DNA of 64,000 nucleotides from Actinomycetes bacterium (GTDB taxonomy: Bacteria > Actinomycetota > Actinomycetes > Actinomycetales > Microbacteriaceae): the NCBI GenBank assembly GCA_029779645.1, contig JAKPAC010000015.1:1-64000 (forward strand), given 5' to 3'. A program made the position numbers and the translations under genes. Shown piece by piece: positions 1-9,918 of the stretch (positions are counted from its first letter, which is position 1; every line of letters begins with the position of its first letter). Under the pieces are notes generated by a model, which made no database searches, was not told the origin of the DNA, and saw only the letters and a program-made list of their open reading frames with translations.

Positions 1-1
1 G

Positions 2-508
2 CCCGTGTCGCTGCGGTATCAGAACGTGTACGGCCCCGGGCAGTCGCTCAAGAATCCGTATACGGGCATCCTCTCGATCTTCTCGACCCTGATCCGTCAG
101 GGCAAAGAGATCAACATCTTCGAGGACGGGCTTGAAAGCCGCGACTTCGTGTACATCGACGACGTCGTCGAGGCGACATTTCTCGCGACCATGGCGCCGA
201 ATGCCGCCGGCGGCATCTTCAACGTCGGCTCCGGCGTCGCGACGACCGTGAACGAGGTCGTGGCGGCCCTCTTCGAGGCGTTCGGCACCAGCGTCGAAAC
301 AAAGGTCTCCGGCAACTACCGCCTTGGCGACATCCGGCACAACGTGGCCGACACGACGCGCCTGCGCACCCTGCTCGGCTTCGAGCCGCAGGTGCCATTC
401 CGCGAGGGCGTCGCACGGTTCGCACAGTGGGTGGTCACCGAGCCCGTCGAAGGCGAACGCTATGAGCGCTCGCTCGTCGAGATGGCCGAGCGGAATCTGC
501 TGAAATGA
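2..508 (+). CDS. NAD-dependent sugar epimerase (SDR), C-terminal part; possible dTDP-L-rhamnose 4-epimerase
   Basis: The reading frame is open from the window edge, so the gene is cut and its N-terminal Rossmann half (GxxGxxG and YxxxK) is missing. The visible ~168 residues are the substrate-binding half of an extended SDR nucleotide-sugar epimerase, with LRYQNVYGPGQSL, then ESRDFVYIDDVVEA and a GIFNVGSG strand. The 'NVYGPGQSL..NPYTG..SIFS' stretch resembles enzymes annotated as dTDP-L-rhamnose 4-epimerases (forming 6-deoxy-L-talose), which would fit the dTDP-sugar genes downstream; this is inference from a partial protein. The stop overlaps the next gene's ATG (ATGA), so the two are probably co-translated. 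Confidence 0.8.
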   Translation, partial: PVSLRYQNVYGPGQSLKNPYTGILSIFSTLIRQGKEINIFEDGLESRDFVYIDDVVEATFLATMAPNAAGGIFNVGSGVATTVNEVVAALFEAFGTSVETKVSGNYRLGDIRHNVADTTRLRTLLGFEPQVPFREGVARFAQWVVTEPVEGERYERSLVEMAERNLLK

Positions 509-1623
509 GTCCGGCGATGACGACCTCACGTCTCTTCGCCGGCACCCCTTACCCGTACAGGCTCAACAGCCTCAACATGTTCCGACTGATCCTTGCGGGG
601 CTCGTGCTGTTCGCGCACGCCTGGTACATCGCGGGGCAGGGCACGGGCCCCTCGATTCAGGGCGAGAACCTCGGTGGATGGGCCGTCGCGGGGTTCTTCG
701 TGCTCAGCGGATTCCTGATCACTCGAAGCCGGCTCCGCACGAAGCCGGGCGAGTTCCTGCTGCACCGGATCGCGCGCATCTTCCCGGCCTTCATCGTCAT
801 CCTGTTCGTCACCGCATTCGTCTTCGCGCCGATCGCCCAGCTGGTCGAGCAAGGCTCGCTCGAGGGGTTCCTGACCACGGGGCCCACGCCGTTCCAGTAC
901 GTGTGGGGCAACATCGCCCTCGCCATCAACAACTACGACATCGGCGTGACGCTGAGCTCGGCCCCTTACCCAGGCGCCTGGAACGGCTCGCTCTGGACGC
1001 TCTACTACGAGTTTCTCTGCTACATCGTCGTGTGGCTTCTCGGGGGGCTCGCCGTGTTTCGCCGCTCACCCGTGTTTGTCGGCGCCTGCTTCGTCTTCAG
1101 CGTCGCCGTGTACGCCGTGATCGGACTCGCCGGCCGCCTTGGCTTGGACCCGAGCTTCGCGCTGTTCGCGCGACTGCTCCCGTACTTCCTGGGCGGCTCG
1201 CTGATCTACTTCATCGTCGAGAAGTACGGCATGAACCGCGTGTTCGCACTGCTGAGCCTGCTCGCCGCCGTCGTGCTGATCGCCTTCGTCCCGCGCTGGG
1301 GCGGGCAGGCATCCGCCCCGTTCCTCGCATACGGCCTGCTGTATCTCTCAAGCGTGATCACGCAGCCGAGGTGGATCGCGAAGAACGATGTCTCCTACGG
1401 CTTCTACATCTACGCGTGGCCGATCCAGCAGCTGGCTGTGCTGTTCGGCGCCGCGACGCTCGGCATGCCCGCCTACATCGCGATCACCGTCGTCTTGACG
1501 CTCGGCGCGGCCTGGCTGAGCTGGGTGCTGGTCGAGCGCCCGATGATGGGCCTCGCGCGCGGAACGTCCGCGCAGCTCCGACCGCGATCCCTCGTCACGC
1601 AGGCCGAACCGCGCGACGTCTAG
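505..1623 (+). CDS. Acyltransferase family 3 membrane protein (OafA-like O-acyltransferase)
   Basis: A 372-residue polytopic protein with about ten predicted membrane helices. The first helix carries the family's FRLILAGLVLFAHAW stretch with its conserved histidine, followed by FFVLSGFLITRSRLR, both hallmarks of acyltransferase-3 enzymes that move acetyl or other acyl groups across the membrane onto sugars. It overlaps the upstream epimerase by four bases, so it belongs to the same transcript. Its stop overlaps by four bases the stop of the opposite-strand glycosyltransferase. The likely role is acylation of the glycopolymer or its precursor; acyl group and acceptor cannot be read from sequence. 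Confidence 0.88.
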   Translation: MSPAMTTSRLFAGTPYPYRLNSLNMFRLILAGLVLFAHAWYIAGQGTGPSIQGENLGGWAVAGFFVLSGFLITRSRLRTKPGEFLLHRIARIFPAFIVILFVTAFVFAPIAQLVEQGSLEGFLTTGPTPFQYVWGNIALAINNYDIGVTLSSAPYPGAWNGSLWTLYYEFLCYIVVWLLGGLAVFRRSPVFVGACFVFSVAVYAVIGLAGRLGLDPSFALFARLLPYFLGGSLIYFIVEKYGMNRVFALLSLLAAVVLIAFVPRWGGQASAPFLAYGLLYLSSVITQPRWIAKNDVSYGFYIYAWPIQQLAVLFGAATLGMPAYIAITVVLTLGAAWLSWVLVERPMMGLARGTSAQLRPRSLVTQAEPRDV

Positions 1624-2381
1624 GCGCGCTTCGCCGCACGGCGACGACGCCGCAGCGCCTCCGCGGCGAGACGCGCGAGCATCCACCTCGAGCGAAGGGC
1701 CGCGCTGACGCCCCGCGGCCGCGGCGACGAGGCGTTCAGTTCGTGGATGCGACGTCGTACGGTCGCACGGTCGACATGCTGGAGCTCGCCGAAGGTGTTC
1801 GCGACGGTCGCGATCCAGAGGTCGTGCGATTCGACCAGGTACTCGGGAAACGGCATGAGGCTGCTCAGAAAGTCGCGCCGCACCGCCATCGCGCAGCCGA
1901 AGTACGGCGCCGCCCCGGAGAGGATCCGAAGCTCGTTCCGAATGCGCTGACGCGAGGTCGCCGTCCGCAGGCGCCACGGCTTGCCGGTCACTGGGGAGCG
2001 GAGCGGCGCATCGTCGCCCAGCAGCACCAGATTCGATGCGGCAGCCTGCCGGTCGCGCAGGGCGTCGACCAGCGCACGCCGACGCCCGGGCACCCACACG
2101 TCGTCCTGGTCGGCGAGCATCAGCACATCGCCGACCGCGAGCTCCATGGCATGCGCGAACGTGCGGACGTACCCCCGATTCTGCGCCTGCGCGATGACGC
2201 GCACTCGGGGATCCTCCACGGCGTCGAGCACGGCGATGGTCGAATCGGTGCTGGCGTCGTCGACGATGATCACCTCGTCGTGTGCTTCGAGCTCGTCGAG
2301 GATCGATCGCAGCTGCTCCCCCACGTACCGCTCGCCGTTGTAGGTCGCCATGCATACGCTCACCTGGACGGGCATAGCCAC
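1620..2381 (-). CDS. Family 2 glycosyltransferase (cytoplasmic)
   Basis: A 253-residue GT-A fold enzyme. VSVCMATYNGERYV at the N-terminus and VIIVDDASTDST are the nucleotide-sugar binding start of the GT2 family, and LMLADQDDVWVPGR carries the DxD metal site and the QDD motif common in rhamnosyl- and galactosyltransferases of polysaccharide loci. The C-terminus is basic without a membrane helix. The GTG start at 2381 is preceded by a GGAAG ribosome site; an ATG two codons on is an alternative. Sugar specificity is unknown. Confidence 0.88.
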   Translation of the reverse strand: MAMPVQVSVCMATYNGERYVGEQLRSILDELEAHDEVIIVDDASTDSTIAVLDAVEDPRVRVIAQAQNRGYVRTFAHAMELAVGDVLMLADQDDVWVPGRRRALVDALRDRQAAASNLVLLGDDAPLRSPVTGKPWRLRTATSRQRIRNELRILSGAAPYFGCAMAVRRDFLSSLMPFPEYLVESHDLWIATVANTFGELQHVDRATVRRRIHELNASSPRPRGVSAALRSRWMLARLAAEALRRRRRAAKRA

Positions 2382-2451
2382 CGTTTCTTCCGTTGCGTCT
2401 CGCTGTGGAGCACGGCGTCTCGCCGCAGCTCGAAGTCATCGTGGGTGCCCG

Positions 2452-2457
2452 TACACT
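2452..2457 (+). promoter_or_regulatory. Candidate -10 box TACACT, leaderless start of the flippase
   Basis: TACACT ends seven bases before ATG 2465, the spacing expected when transcription begins at or next to the start codon. No clear -35 box is visible. It supports the shorter flippase start. Confidence 0.5.
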
Positions 2458-2464
2458 GAGTCCG

Positions 2465-3733
2465 ATGCGCACTCTCATGCTTCGGTTCGCCGGATTCACG
2501 GGTGCACCGATCCTGTCGGCGCTCGCCCCGTTCATCATACTTCCGCTGATCACACGTGTCGTCGGCCCGGAGGGCTGGGCAAACTTCGCGACCGGACAGT
2601 CCATCGGCATCCTGGGCATGGTCGTCGTGCTGTTCGGATGGGGCATCGCGGGCCCGGTGCGGGTCGCCAGGAGCCACAGCGACGTCGAGCGCTCCCTCAT
2701 CCTGCGCGAGAGCATTCGCTCGCGACTGCTCACGTCGACGATCGCCGTCCCGACAGCCGCACTCGCGACGGCGCTGATCTCGGGGCCGGCGTTTCGCATC
2801 GAATCGATCCTGATCGCCGTCGCGATGACACTCGGCGGGCTCACCCCCGCGTGGTTCTGCATCGGGCAGGGCAACCCGCGGGCGCTCATGCTCTTCGACG
2901 CGGCGCCGAAGCTGGCCGCGTCGCTGCTCGCGCTGCCGATCGTCGCGCTCAGCGGACAGGTCGTGTGGTATCCACTGCTGCTGCTCGCCTTCACCCTGCC
3001 CGCGGTCGCGCTCCACGCCCGGCGCACCTATCGGCACGACGATGAGCACCGCACGGCGGCCCGTGGTGCCGTCGCAATCCTGCGCACACTCGCCCCCACC
3101 GCGGCGATCGACGCCACCGGCAACGCCTATGGCGCCACGGCGATCCCGATCGCGACGGCGGGCCTCAGCGCGGGCGATGCGAGCGCGTTCGCATCGGCCG
3201 ACCGCGTGTACCGCATCGGGATCATGGCGGTGATCGCATTCGGCAACGCGTTCCAAGCCTGGGTGCTGGAGCCGGCGGCCACCGACAGGCGCACGCGGCA
3301 TGTCATCGCTCTGGTCGCGCACGCGGCCCTCGGCCTCGTCGGGGGCGCGGCGATCGCCCTGCTCGGCCCATGGGCCACCGCAGTGCTGTTCGGTCCGGCT
3401 GTGGCCGCCGAGCCGATGTCGTGCGCGCTGTTCGGGCTGGCCTTCTTCTTCCTCTCAACCGCCACACCGCTGATCCGCAACCTGCTGATCCCCGAACACC
3501 GCTACCGCACGGTGCTCGGCGCAACGATCACTGCCGCCGTCGTCGGGCTGACGACCATGATCGCCGGGTCGTCCATCGCGTCCGCGCCCATCATCGCGCT
3601 GGGCGTCGCGGCGTCCGAGGGCGCTGCGCTCCTGGTGCTGGCCGTGCCGGCGGTGCGCGTGTTCCGCGCGGAGGCGACACACGCGCCGCGGCCCGTGCCG
3701 AGCGTCAATCCACCGGGCGAGCCGACCAGCTGA
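2465..3733 (+). CDS. Wzx-like polysaccharide flippase (MOP superfamily)
   Basis: A 422-residue, roughly 12-helix protein whose N-terminus (LRFAGFTGAPILSALAPF then LPLITRVVGPEGWANF) is typical of Wzx/RfbX lipid-linked oligosaccharide flippases. A longer in-frame start 72 bases upstream exists, but ATG at 2465 is preferred because TACACT lies seven bases before it, matching the leaderless promoters of this window, and because translation then begins just before the first helix. It probably flips undecaprenyl-diphosphate-linked repeat units. Its 3' end overlaps the opposite-strand glycosyltransferase by 29 bases. Confidence 0.82.
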   Translation: MRTLMLRFAGFTGAPILSALAPFIILPLITRVVGPEGWANFATGQSIGILGMVVVLFGWGIAGPVRVARSHSDVERSLILRESIRSRLLTSTIAVPTAALATALISGPAFRIESILIAVAMTLGGLTPAWFCIGQGNPRALMLFDAAPKLAASLLALPIVALSGQVVWYPLLLLAFTLPAVALHARRTYRHDDEHRTAARGAVAILRTLAPTAAIDATGNAYGATAIPIATAGLSAGDASAFASADRVYRIGIMAVIAFGNAFQAWVLEPAATDRRTRHVIALVAHAALGLVGGAAIALLGPWATAVLFGPAVAAEPMSCALFGLAFFFLSTATPLIRNLLIPEHRYRTVLGATITAAVVGLTTMIAGSSIASAPIIALGVAASEGAALLVLAVPAVRVFRAEATHAPRPVPSVNPPGEPTS

Positions 3734-4646
3734 TCGTCGCAGCCATCTCCTGCAGCTCCCGGGGCATGCGACCCATTCGGCCGCGCCGAGCGTCGCGCAC
3801 CCCCGCGCGGTACAGCGCCCAGAGCGCGCGCCGCGGGCGGGCCAAGGTCAGCGCCGAGGCGAAGTGCAGCATTTCGAGGACGGTGTCTCTGCACGTCCAC
3901 GCGAAGAATCTGCGCCCGAACTCGCGATTGACCACGACGCGGTTGCGGACGCGATAGTAGTAGCGAAACGGCGTGCTCAGCGTCACCACCGGGGGGATGC
4001 CGGGAAGCGAGACGCGCATTCCGAACAGCCGGCGCTCGTATTGGCGACCGAGGCTGTGCGCCAGCACGAGGCCTGGCGCGGCGACCGACGCGAGGCCGGC
4101 GGCATGGCAGCGCAGCTCGAACTCGGTGTCGACGAGATCGATGAACAGCTCCTCGCGCAGCAGCCCGACGTGCTCCACGACGCTGCGGTCGAGCAGCATG
4201 CCCGATTGGATCGCATGCCGTGCGAGCAGGGTGCCCTCGGCGGTCCGAGCGTGCACCTGGCTGACGCCTGCGAAGTACTCGGGCACGACGGCGCCGGGGC
4301 GCAGCCCGACGTCGATGGCGTGCCCGTGGGCCCGAACCAGTGCGGCGATGAAGCCTGGCTCCACCATCGAGTCCTGGTCGAAGGTGACGACGGCGTCGCA
4401 CCCTCGCGCGAGCGCATCCTCGATGCCGGCGTTCAGCGCCGCGGCGATGCCGGCATTCTCCTCGCGGCGCAGCACCGTGACCCCCTGTGTCACAAGCGCG
4501 TCAAGCACATGATCGAATCCCGCCCCGCTGCCGTCATCGACCACGATGACGCCCGCAACCTGATCGGTCAACGCGGCGGTCGCATCGAGCAGGCCACCGT
4601 CCGGTCTGAACGACGTCACCACCGCCCAGATCGCCGAGAACGTCAA
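3705..4646 (-). CDS. Family 2 glycosyltransferase, rhamnosyltransferase-like
   Basis: A 313-residue GT2 enzyme. The order AVVTSFRPDGG, VIVVDDGSG, RREENAGIAAALNAGI and VVTFDQDSMVEPGF is characteristic of the WbbL/RfbN-type rhamnosyltransferase branch (DQDS motif). It is the last gene of a minus-strand run; its start overlaps the DUF2304 gene's stop (ATGA). The enzyme probably adds a 6-deoxyhexose to the lipid-linked intermediate in the cytoplasm. Rhamnose specificity follows from family resemblance only. Confidence 0.85.
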   Translation of the reverse strand: MTFSAIWAVVTSFRPDGGLLDATAALTDQVAGVIVVDDGSGAGFDHVLDALVTQGVTVLRREENAGIAAALNAGIEDALARGCDAVVTFDQDSMVEPGFIAALVRAHGHAIDVGLRPGAVVPEYFAGVSQVHARTAEGTLLARHAIQSGMLLDRSVVEHVGLLREELFIDLVDTEFELRCHAAGLASVAAPGLVLAHSLGRQYERRLFGMRVSLPGIPPVVTLSTPFRYYYRVRNRVVVNREFGRRFFAWTCRDTVLEMLHFASALTLARPRRALWALYRAGVRDARRGRMGRMPRELQEMAATISWSARPVD

Positions 4647-5077
4647 GGGGTACCCGGCTTCGGCGATGGATCGTCCCGACCCGCATTCGCGTCGTCCTGC
4701 GGCTCGATGCTGCGCACGTGTGCATCGAGCGCCTCGATGCGATCGTGCAGCACCGCGAGCTCAGCCCGCAGCAGCGCGGATTCTTCGGCCAGCCTCCGAA
4801 TCTCGTCCTCCGCCTGCGAAAGCTCCCAGGAATGGTGCAGCGCGACGCCCAGCAGGAGCACGATCGCGAGCGCGAAGAGCAGGTTCGCCGGGACCTGCAC
4901 GCCGAGCGCAGAGGTGAGCCACAGAAGCAGCTGCGGGAACACACCGAGCAGCAGCACGGCGAGCGCGATGACGAGCCACATCGCCGCGTACTTCTCGCGC
5001 AGCTTCCGCGCCAGCAGCATCCAGGTGACGACGACGAGAATGACGATGGCGAGCACGATGCCCGCGACGACGATCAC
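4643..5077 (-). CDS. DUF2304 family small membrane protein
   Basis: A 144-residue protein with three hydrophobic segments (about residues 3-22, 30-55 and 62-82), then a probable coiled coil (about 85-125, rich in Glu, Arg and Leu heptads) and a Pro/Asp-rich tail. This layout fits the DUF2304 family, which typically sits beside polyprenyl-phosphate-sugar GT2 enzymes. Both neighbours are GT2 genes and both junctions are four-base overlaps, so it is probably a membrane partner of the enzyme encoded at 5074-5829. It has no known catalytic residues. Confidence 0.8.
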   Translation of the reverse strand: MIVVAGIVLAIVILVVVTWMLLARKLREKYAAMWLVIALAVLLLGVFPQLLLWLTSALGVQVPANLLFALAIVLLLGVALHHSWELSQAEDEIRRLAEESALLRAELAVLHDRIEALDAHVRSIEPQDDANAGRDDPSPKPGTP

Positions 5078-5829
5078 GCGCTCACCTCCGTGCCGGCCTC
5101 GGGCACAGCGGCCGGGGCTCGCTTCGCGCGGCGCATGACCGCGAGGGTCAGCGCGAACACTGCGCGCAGCAGGTACAGCGTCGCGCCGAAGGTGCCCTGC
5201 GACGGCTGCCCATGCACCCGAGCGCGCATCGCGACCGGAACCTGCGTCACCGTGAGCCCCGCGTGCACGGCCGCCACGAGCGAATCGAGCGTGTCGCCGA
5301 AGTACTCGGCCGGGTAGTAGCGCACGTACTGATCGATCGCGCGCCGATTGGCCGCTCGAAAGCCGCTCGTGGCATCGGTCAGCTCCGCCTTCGACACCTT
5401 CGACATCACCCGCGCAAGAACGATCATGGCCCAGCGCCTCGGACCGCGCACCTCGTAGTCGCCGACGTCGGCGAAGCGCGCGCCGATTGAGATGTCGGCC
5501 TGCTCCAGGCCGTCGAGCACCGCCGCTATGTCTGCCGGGTTATGCTGCCCGTCGGCGTCCACTTGGATCGCTCGTCGGTAGCCCTGCCGCTGCGCATAGG
5601 TGAAGCCCGTCTTCATCGCGCCGCCCACGCCGAGATTGAACGGCAAGGTCAACACCTTCGCGCCCGCGCTGCGCGCTGCCCCCGCGGTGCCGTCGGTCGA
5701 TCCGTCGTCCACGACGATCACGTCGTACGACCCGTCGACGGCAGCGATCTCGCGGACCGTCGCGCCGACGTTTCGCTCTTCGTTCCATGCAGGAACGATG
5801 ATCAGCACACGATCTTCAGGGACGGTCAT
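5074..5829 (-). CDS. Polyprenyl-phosphate sugar synthase-like GT2 (DPM1-like)
   Basis: A 251-residue soluble GT2 with VLIIVPAWNEERNV, VIVVDDGSTDGT, a GVGGAMKTGF loop and QVDADGQHNP (metal-binding DxD). This resembles dolichol/undecaprenyl-phosphate mannosyl- or glucosyltransferases, which charge the lipid phosphate with one sugar. It lacks the C-terminal membrane helices of the longer form, a job the adjacent DUF2304 protein may take over. It is first in a run with DUF2304 and a rhamnosyltransferase-like gene, all joined by four-base overlaps. TAGGAT inside a palindrome lies just upstream. Confidence 0.85.
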   Translation of the reverse strand: MTVPEDRVLIIVPAWNEERNVGATVREIAAVDGSYDVIVVDDGSTDGTAGAARSAGAKVLTLPFNLGVGGAMKTGFTYAQRQGYRRAIQVDADGQHNPADIAAVLDGLEQADISIGARFADVGDYEVRGPRRWAMIVLARVMSKVSKAELTDATSGFRAANRRAIDQYVRYYPAEYFGDTLDSLVAAVHAGLTVTQVPVAMRARVHGQPSQGTFGATLYLLRAVFALTLAVMRRAKRAPAAVPEAGTEVSA

Positions 5830-5834
5830 GGTGC

Positions 5835-5849
5835 GTTGATCCTATCAAC
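5835..5849. promoter_or_regulatory. Inverted repeat GTTGAT-N3-ATCAAC over a candidate -10
   Basis: A perfect 6+6 inverted repeat immediately upstream of the minus-strand GT2 gene. It contains TAGGAT on the minus strand (5839-5844), nine bases before the ATG. The position would suit a repressor site over the promoter, or the symmetry may be chance. Confidence 0.35.
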
Positions 5850-5873
5850 GCGACCTCGATGCCCGACGCCGTC

Positions 5874-7844
5874 TCAATGACCGGACGCCGGCCCGCACGC
5901 AGTGATCCTGTAGAGGCGGGCGTCGCCCTGACTGTCGACGAGGGTGGCCGAGGCCGAGGTCGCGAGACCCTCAAACCCACGAAACTCGTGCGTCCCACCG
6001 TGGACCTCTTGAGCGCCGAAATCGAGCACGAAGCCGACGTTCAGCGCGTCCACGGCAGCGCACACCGCGGTGTCCGGGGCCGCATCGGCGAGACCCTCAT
6101 TGATGGCGGACAGCTGGTCGGTGACCTCCATGAGTGTGTGCGGCATCAGCACCGGGCGGTCTGCGAGCGCGTACGCGAGCGACGAGCCGTTCCAGGCGCT
6201 CCCCGCGATCGCGACGCCTTCCGGCACGTGCTGGTCGATGCGGCTGATCAGCGCGTACTCGTCGGAGTTCACGAGCACCGAGGCCGGCGTGATGGCGAAG
6301 TTCTGCGCGACAGAATCACTCGCTCGGGCGAGTGCCGGACCCTGCACGACGGCCGCACCCAGCATCAGGGCGACAGCCGCGCCCCCGGCGATCCAGCCGG
6401 GTGCCGCATGCGCGCGCAGGCGGGCAACTGCAGGAATCCGGCCGAAGGCCAGGGCGGAGCTCGCGACGCCGAAGGCAGCGAGCGGGACCATCGCGAGCGG
6501 GAGCATCGCCGCGAGCCGCGGAATGTTGTTGTACCACGCACCTGTGAACGCATCACGCAGCGGTCCGAAGGGCATCGCCGCCACGGTCACGAACAAGAAC
6601 GCCGCCACCAGGTACATGCTCAGCGCGACAAGGGCGGAGGCCGTGCGCGCGACCAGCGCCCAGACGATGCCCGCCGCCACGGCGAGCGCGGCGATCACCG
6701 CGGGGACGCCGAACCATGGAGAGAGCAGGAGCACTTCTCCCACGGCCTCGGGGATGCTCATCGTCGTCGGCCATCCGCGCGCATCGGACGGCGGGCGAAG
6801 CACCACGAGCGCCAGCGCCCCGCCGAACAGGTAGACGACGAAGGCCAGCCCGACCAGCCAGCGCCTGCCCGCGGTTCGCGCCTCGCGGAGCCACCGCCAT
6901 GCAAAGACGACGACCATGGGCGCCGAGAGGGCCAGCCATGTCACCACCGCCCCCGGGTGCGCAAGCGCGATCCCCGGCAGCGTGCCGAGAAGGATGAGCG
7001 CCCACCACCATTGGGGCAGCCCCCGCTCGCGCGGCGCAAGGCCGAGCGCCTCAGCGGTCGCCGCCAGCGCCACGGGGCTCAACGCCAGGGCGAGCTGGAA
7101 CGGATACAGGACGCCGTAGTCCATGAGCAGCATGGGAAACATCGGGAATGCTGTGGCGAGGATCGCGGCGGCCACCGTGAGCGTGCGGCCGCGACCGAAG
7201 AGCGTCCGGGTGAGCAGCACGATCCCGAGCGGCCACACGATGGCCGAGACCACGACGGTCATGGCGTTCACCGCCACCGGGATCGACACGCCGCTGAGCT
7301 GAACGACCAGCGCAACCGCGCCGTGCCACGCCGCCGGGTAGAAGCCGAGCGCCCCGCCCGGATTCGTCATCCGTCCAAGACTGAGCGACGAGGCGTTGGC
7401 GGTGTCCAGCACATAGCGGATGCCATTGAGATGGAAGATGTTGTCGAACGTCTGCGAGAAGTTCTCGGGAGCGCCGATTGCGCTCGCGACGCGGATCGAC
7501 AGCACCGCCGCGGCGACCGCGAGGCCGACGAGCAGCCAGCCGTCGAAACGCCCTCGCTGCTGCAGCATCCCGCGACGGCCGCGCCCCCGGCCGACGCCAC
7601 GGCGCACCCAGAACAGCGCAGCGCTCACGACTGCCGTCACGGCGAGCACCGGTGCCACCGACCACGGCAGCCCGAGCCACGAAGCGACGATGGCGGTGCC
7701 GCCGATCATCGTCATGCCGAAGGAGGGCGCGACCGCAACCGCCCAGAAACCGCGCAGGCCGACGGCCCACGCAAGCGGGCCCCCGGTCGCGCCCAACAGG
7801 ACCACTGCGACACTCGCCGCCCACGTGAGGTCAAACCACGACAC
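5874..7844 (-). CDS. DUF6541-type polytopic membrane protein, probable GT-C glycosyltransferase
   Basis: A 656-residue protein with a long N-terminal block of about twelve or more membrane helices and a C-terminal extracytoplasmic portion from about residue 540. It resembles the large DUF6541-type integral membrane proteins of actinobacterial polysaccharide loci, regarded as GT-C-like enzymes using polyprenyl-phosphate sugars. The neighbouring DPM1-like synthase and DUF2304 protein could supply the donor. The start is GTG 7844 with GGAAGG upstream; it diverges from rmlA. No acidic catalytic motif was assigned with certainty. Confidence 0.7.
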   Translation of the reverse strand: MSWFDLTWAASVAVVLLGATGGPLAWAVGLRGFWAVAVAPSFGMTMIGGTAIVASWLGLPWSVAPVLAVTAVVSAALFWVRRGVGRGRGRRGMLQQRGRFDGWLLVGLAVAAAVLSIRVASAIGAPENFSQTFDNIFHLNGIRYVLDTANASSLSLGRMTNPGGALGFYPAAWHGAVALVVQLSGVSIPVAVNAMTVVVSAIVWPLGIVLLTRTLFGRGRTLTVAAAILATAFPMFPMLLMDYGVLYPFQLALALSPVALAATAEALGLAPRERGLPQWWWALILLGTLPGIALAHPGAVVTWLALSAPMVVVFAWRWLREARTAGRRWLVGLAFVVYLFGGALALVVLRPPSDARGWPTTMSIPEAVGEVLLLSPWFGVPAVIAALAVAAGIVWALVARTASALVALSMYLVAAFLFVTVAAMPFGPLRDAFTGAWYNNIPRLAAMLPLAMVPLAAFGVASSALAFGRIPAVARLRAHAAPGWIAGGAAVALMLGAAVVQGPALARASDSVAQNFAITPASVLVNSDEYALISRIDQHVPEGVAIAGSAWNGSSLAYALADRPVLMPHTLMEVTDQLSAINEGLADAAPDTAVCAAVDALNVGFVLDFGAQEVHGGTHEFRGFEGLATSASATLVDSQGDARLYRITACGPASGH

Positions 7845-7969
7845 AGTTCACAAGCCTTCCACGGAACGCCAGACGAGGCGGCTGGCAACTCAGGATATCC
7901 GGCGTGGCCTGGACGGCAGCGGAAAGCGCGCTGACCAGCCACCTGCCGAAGTGGCACAGCCGCGTATGC

Positions 7970-7975
7970 GAGGAT
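7970..7975 (+). promoter_or_regulatory. Candidate -10 GAGGAT upstream of rmlA
   Basis: GAGGAT ends six bases before GTG 7982, fitting the nAnnnT leaderless pattern; however, the same bases could act as a purine-rich ribosome site, so the reading is ambiguous. Confidence 0.3.
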
Positions 7976-7981
7976 TGAGGA

Positions 7982-9849
<1,868 letters not shown>

Positions 9850-9918
9850 CGCGCGGTCGATCGCACGTCGGGCGCGCGGCGCGTGCCACACCATCATTGT
9901 CTCTGGAGGGACGAGCCC

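Noticed and set aside
5859..7934. 691-codon plus-strand frame opposite the DUF6541 protein
   Set aside because: Charged low-complexity translation typical of an antisense frame; the minus-strand protein has regular membrane helices.
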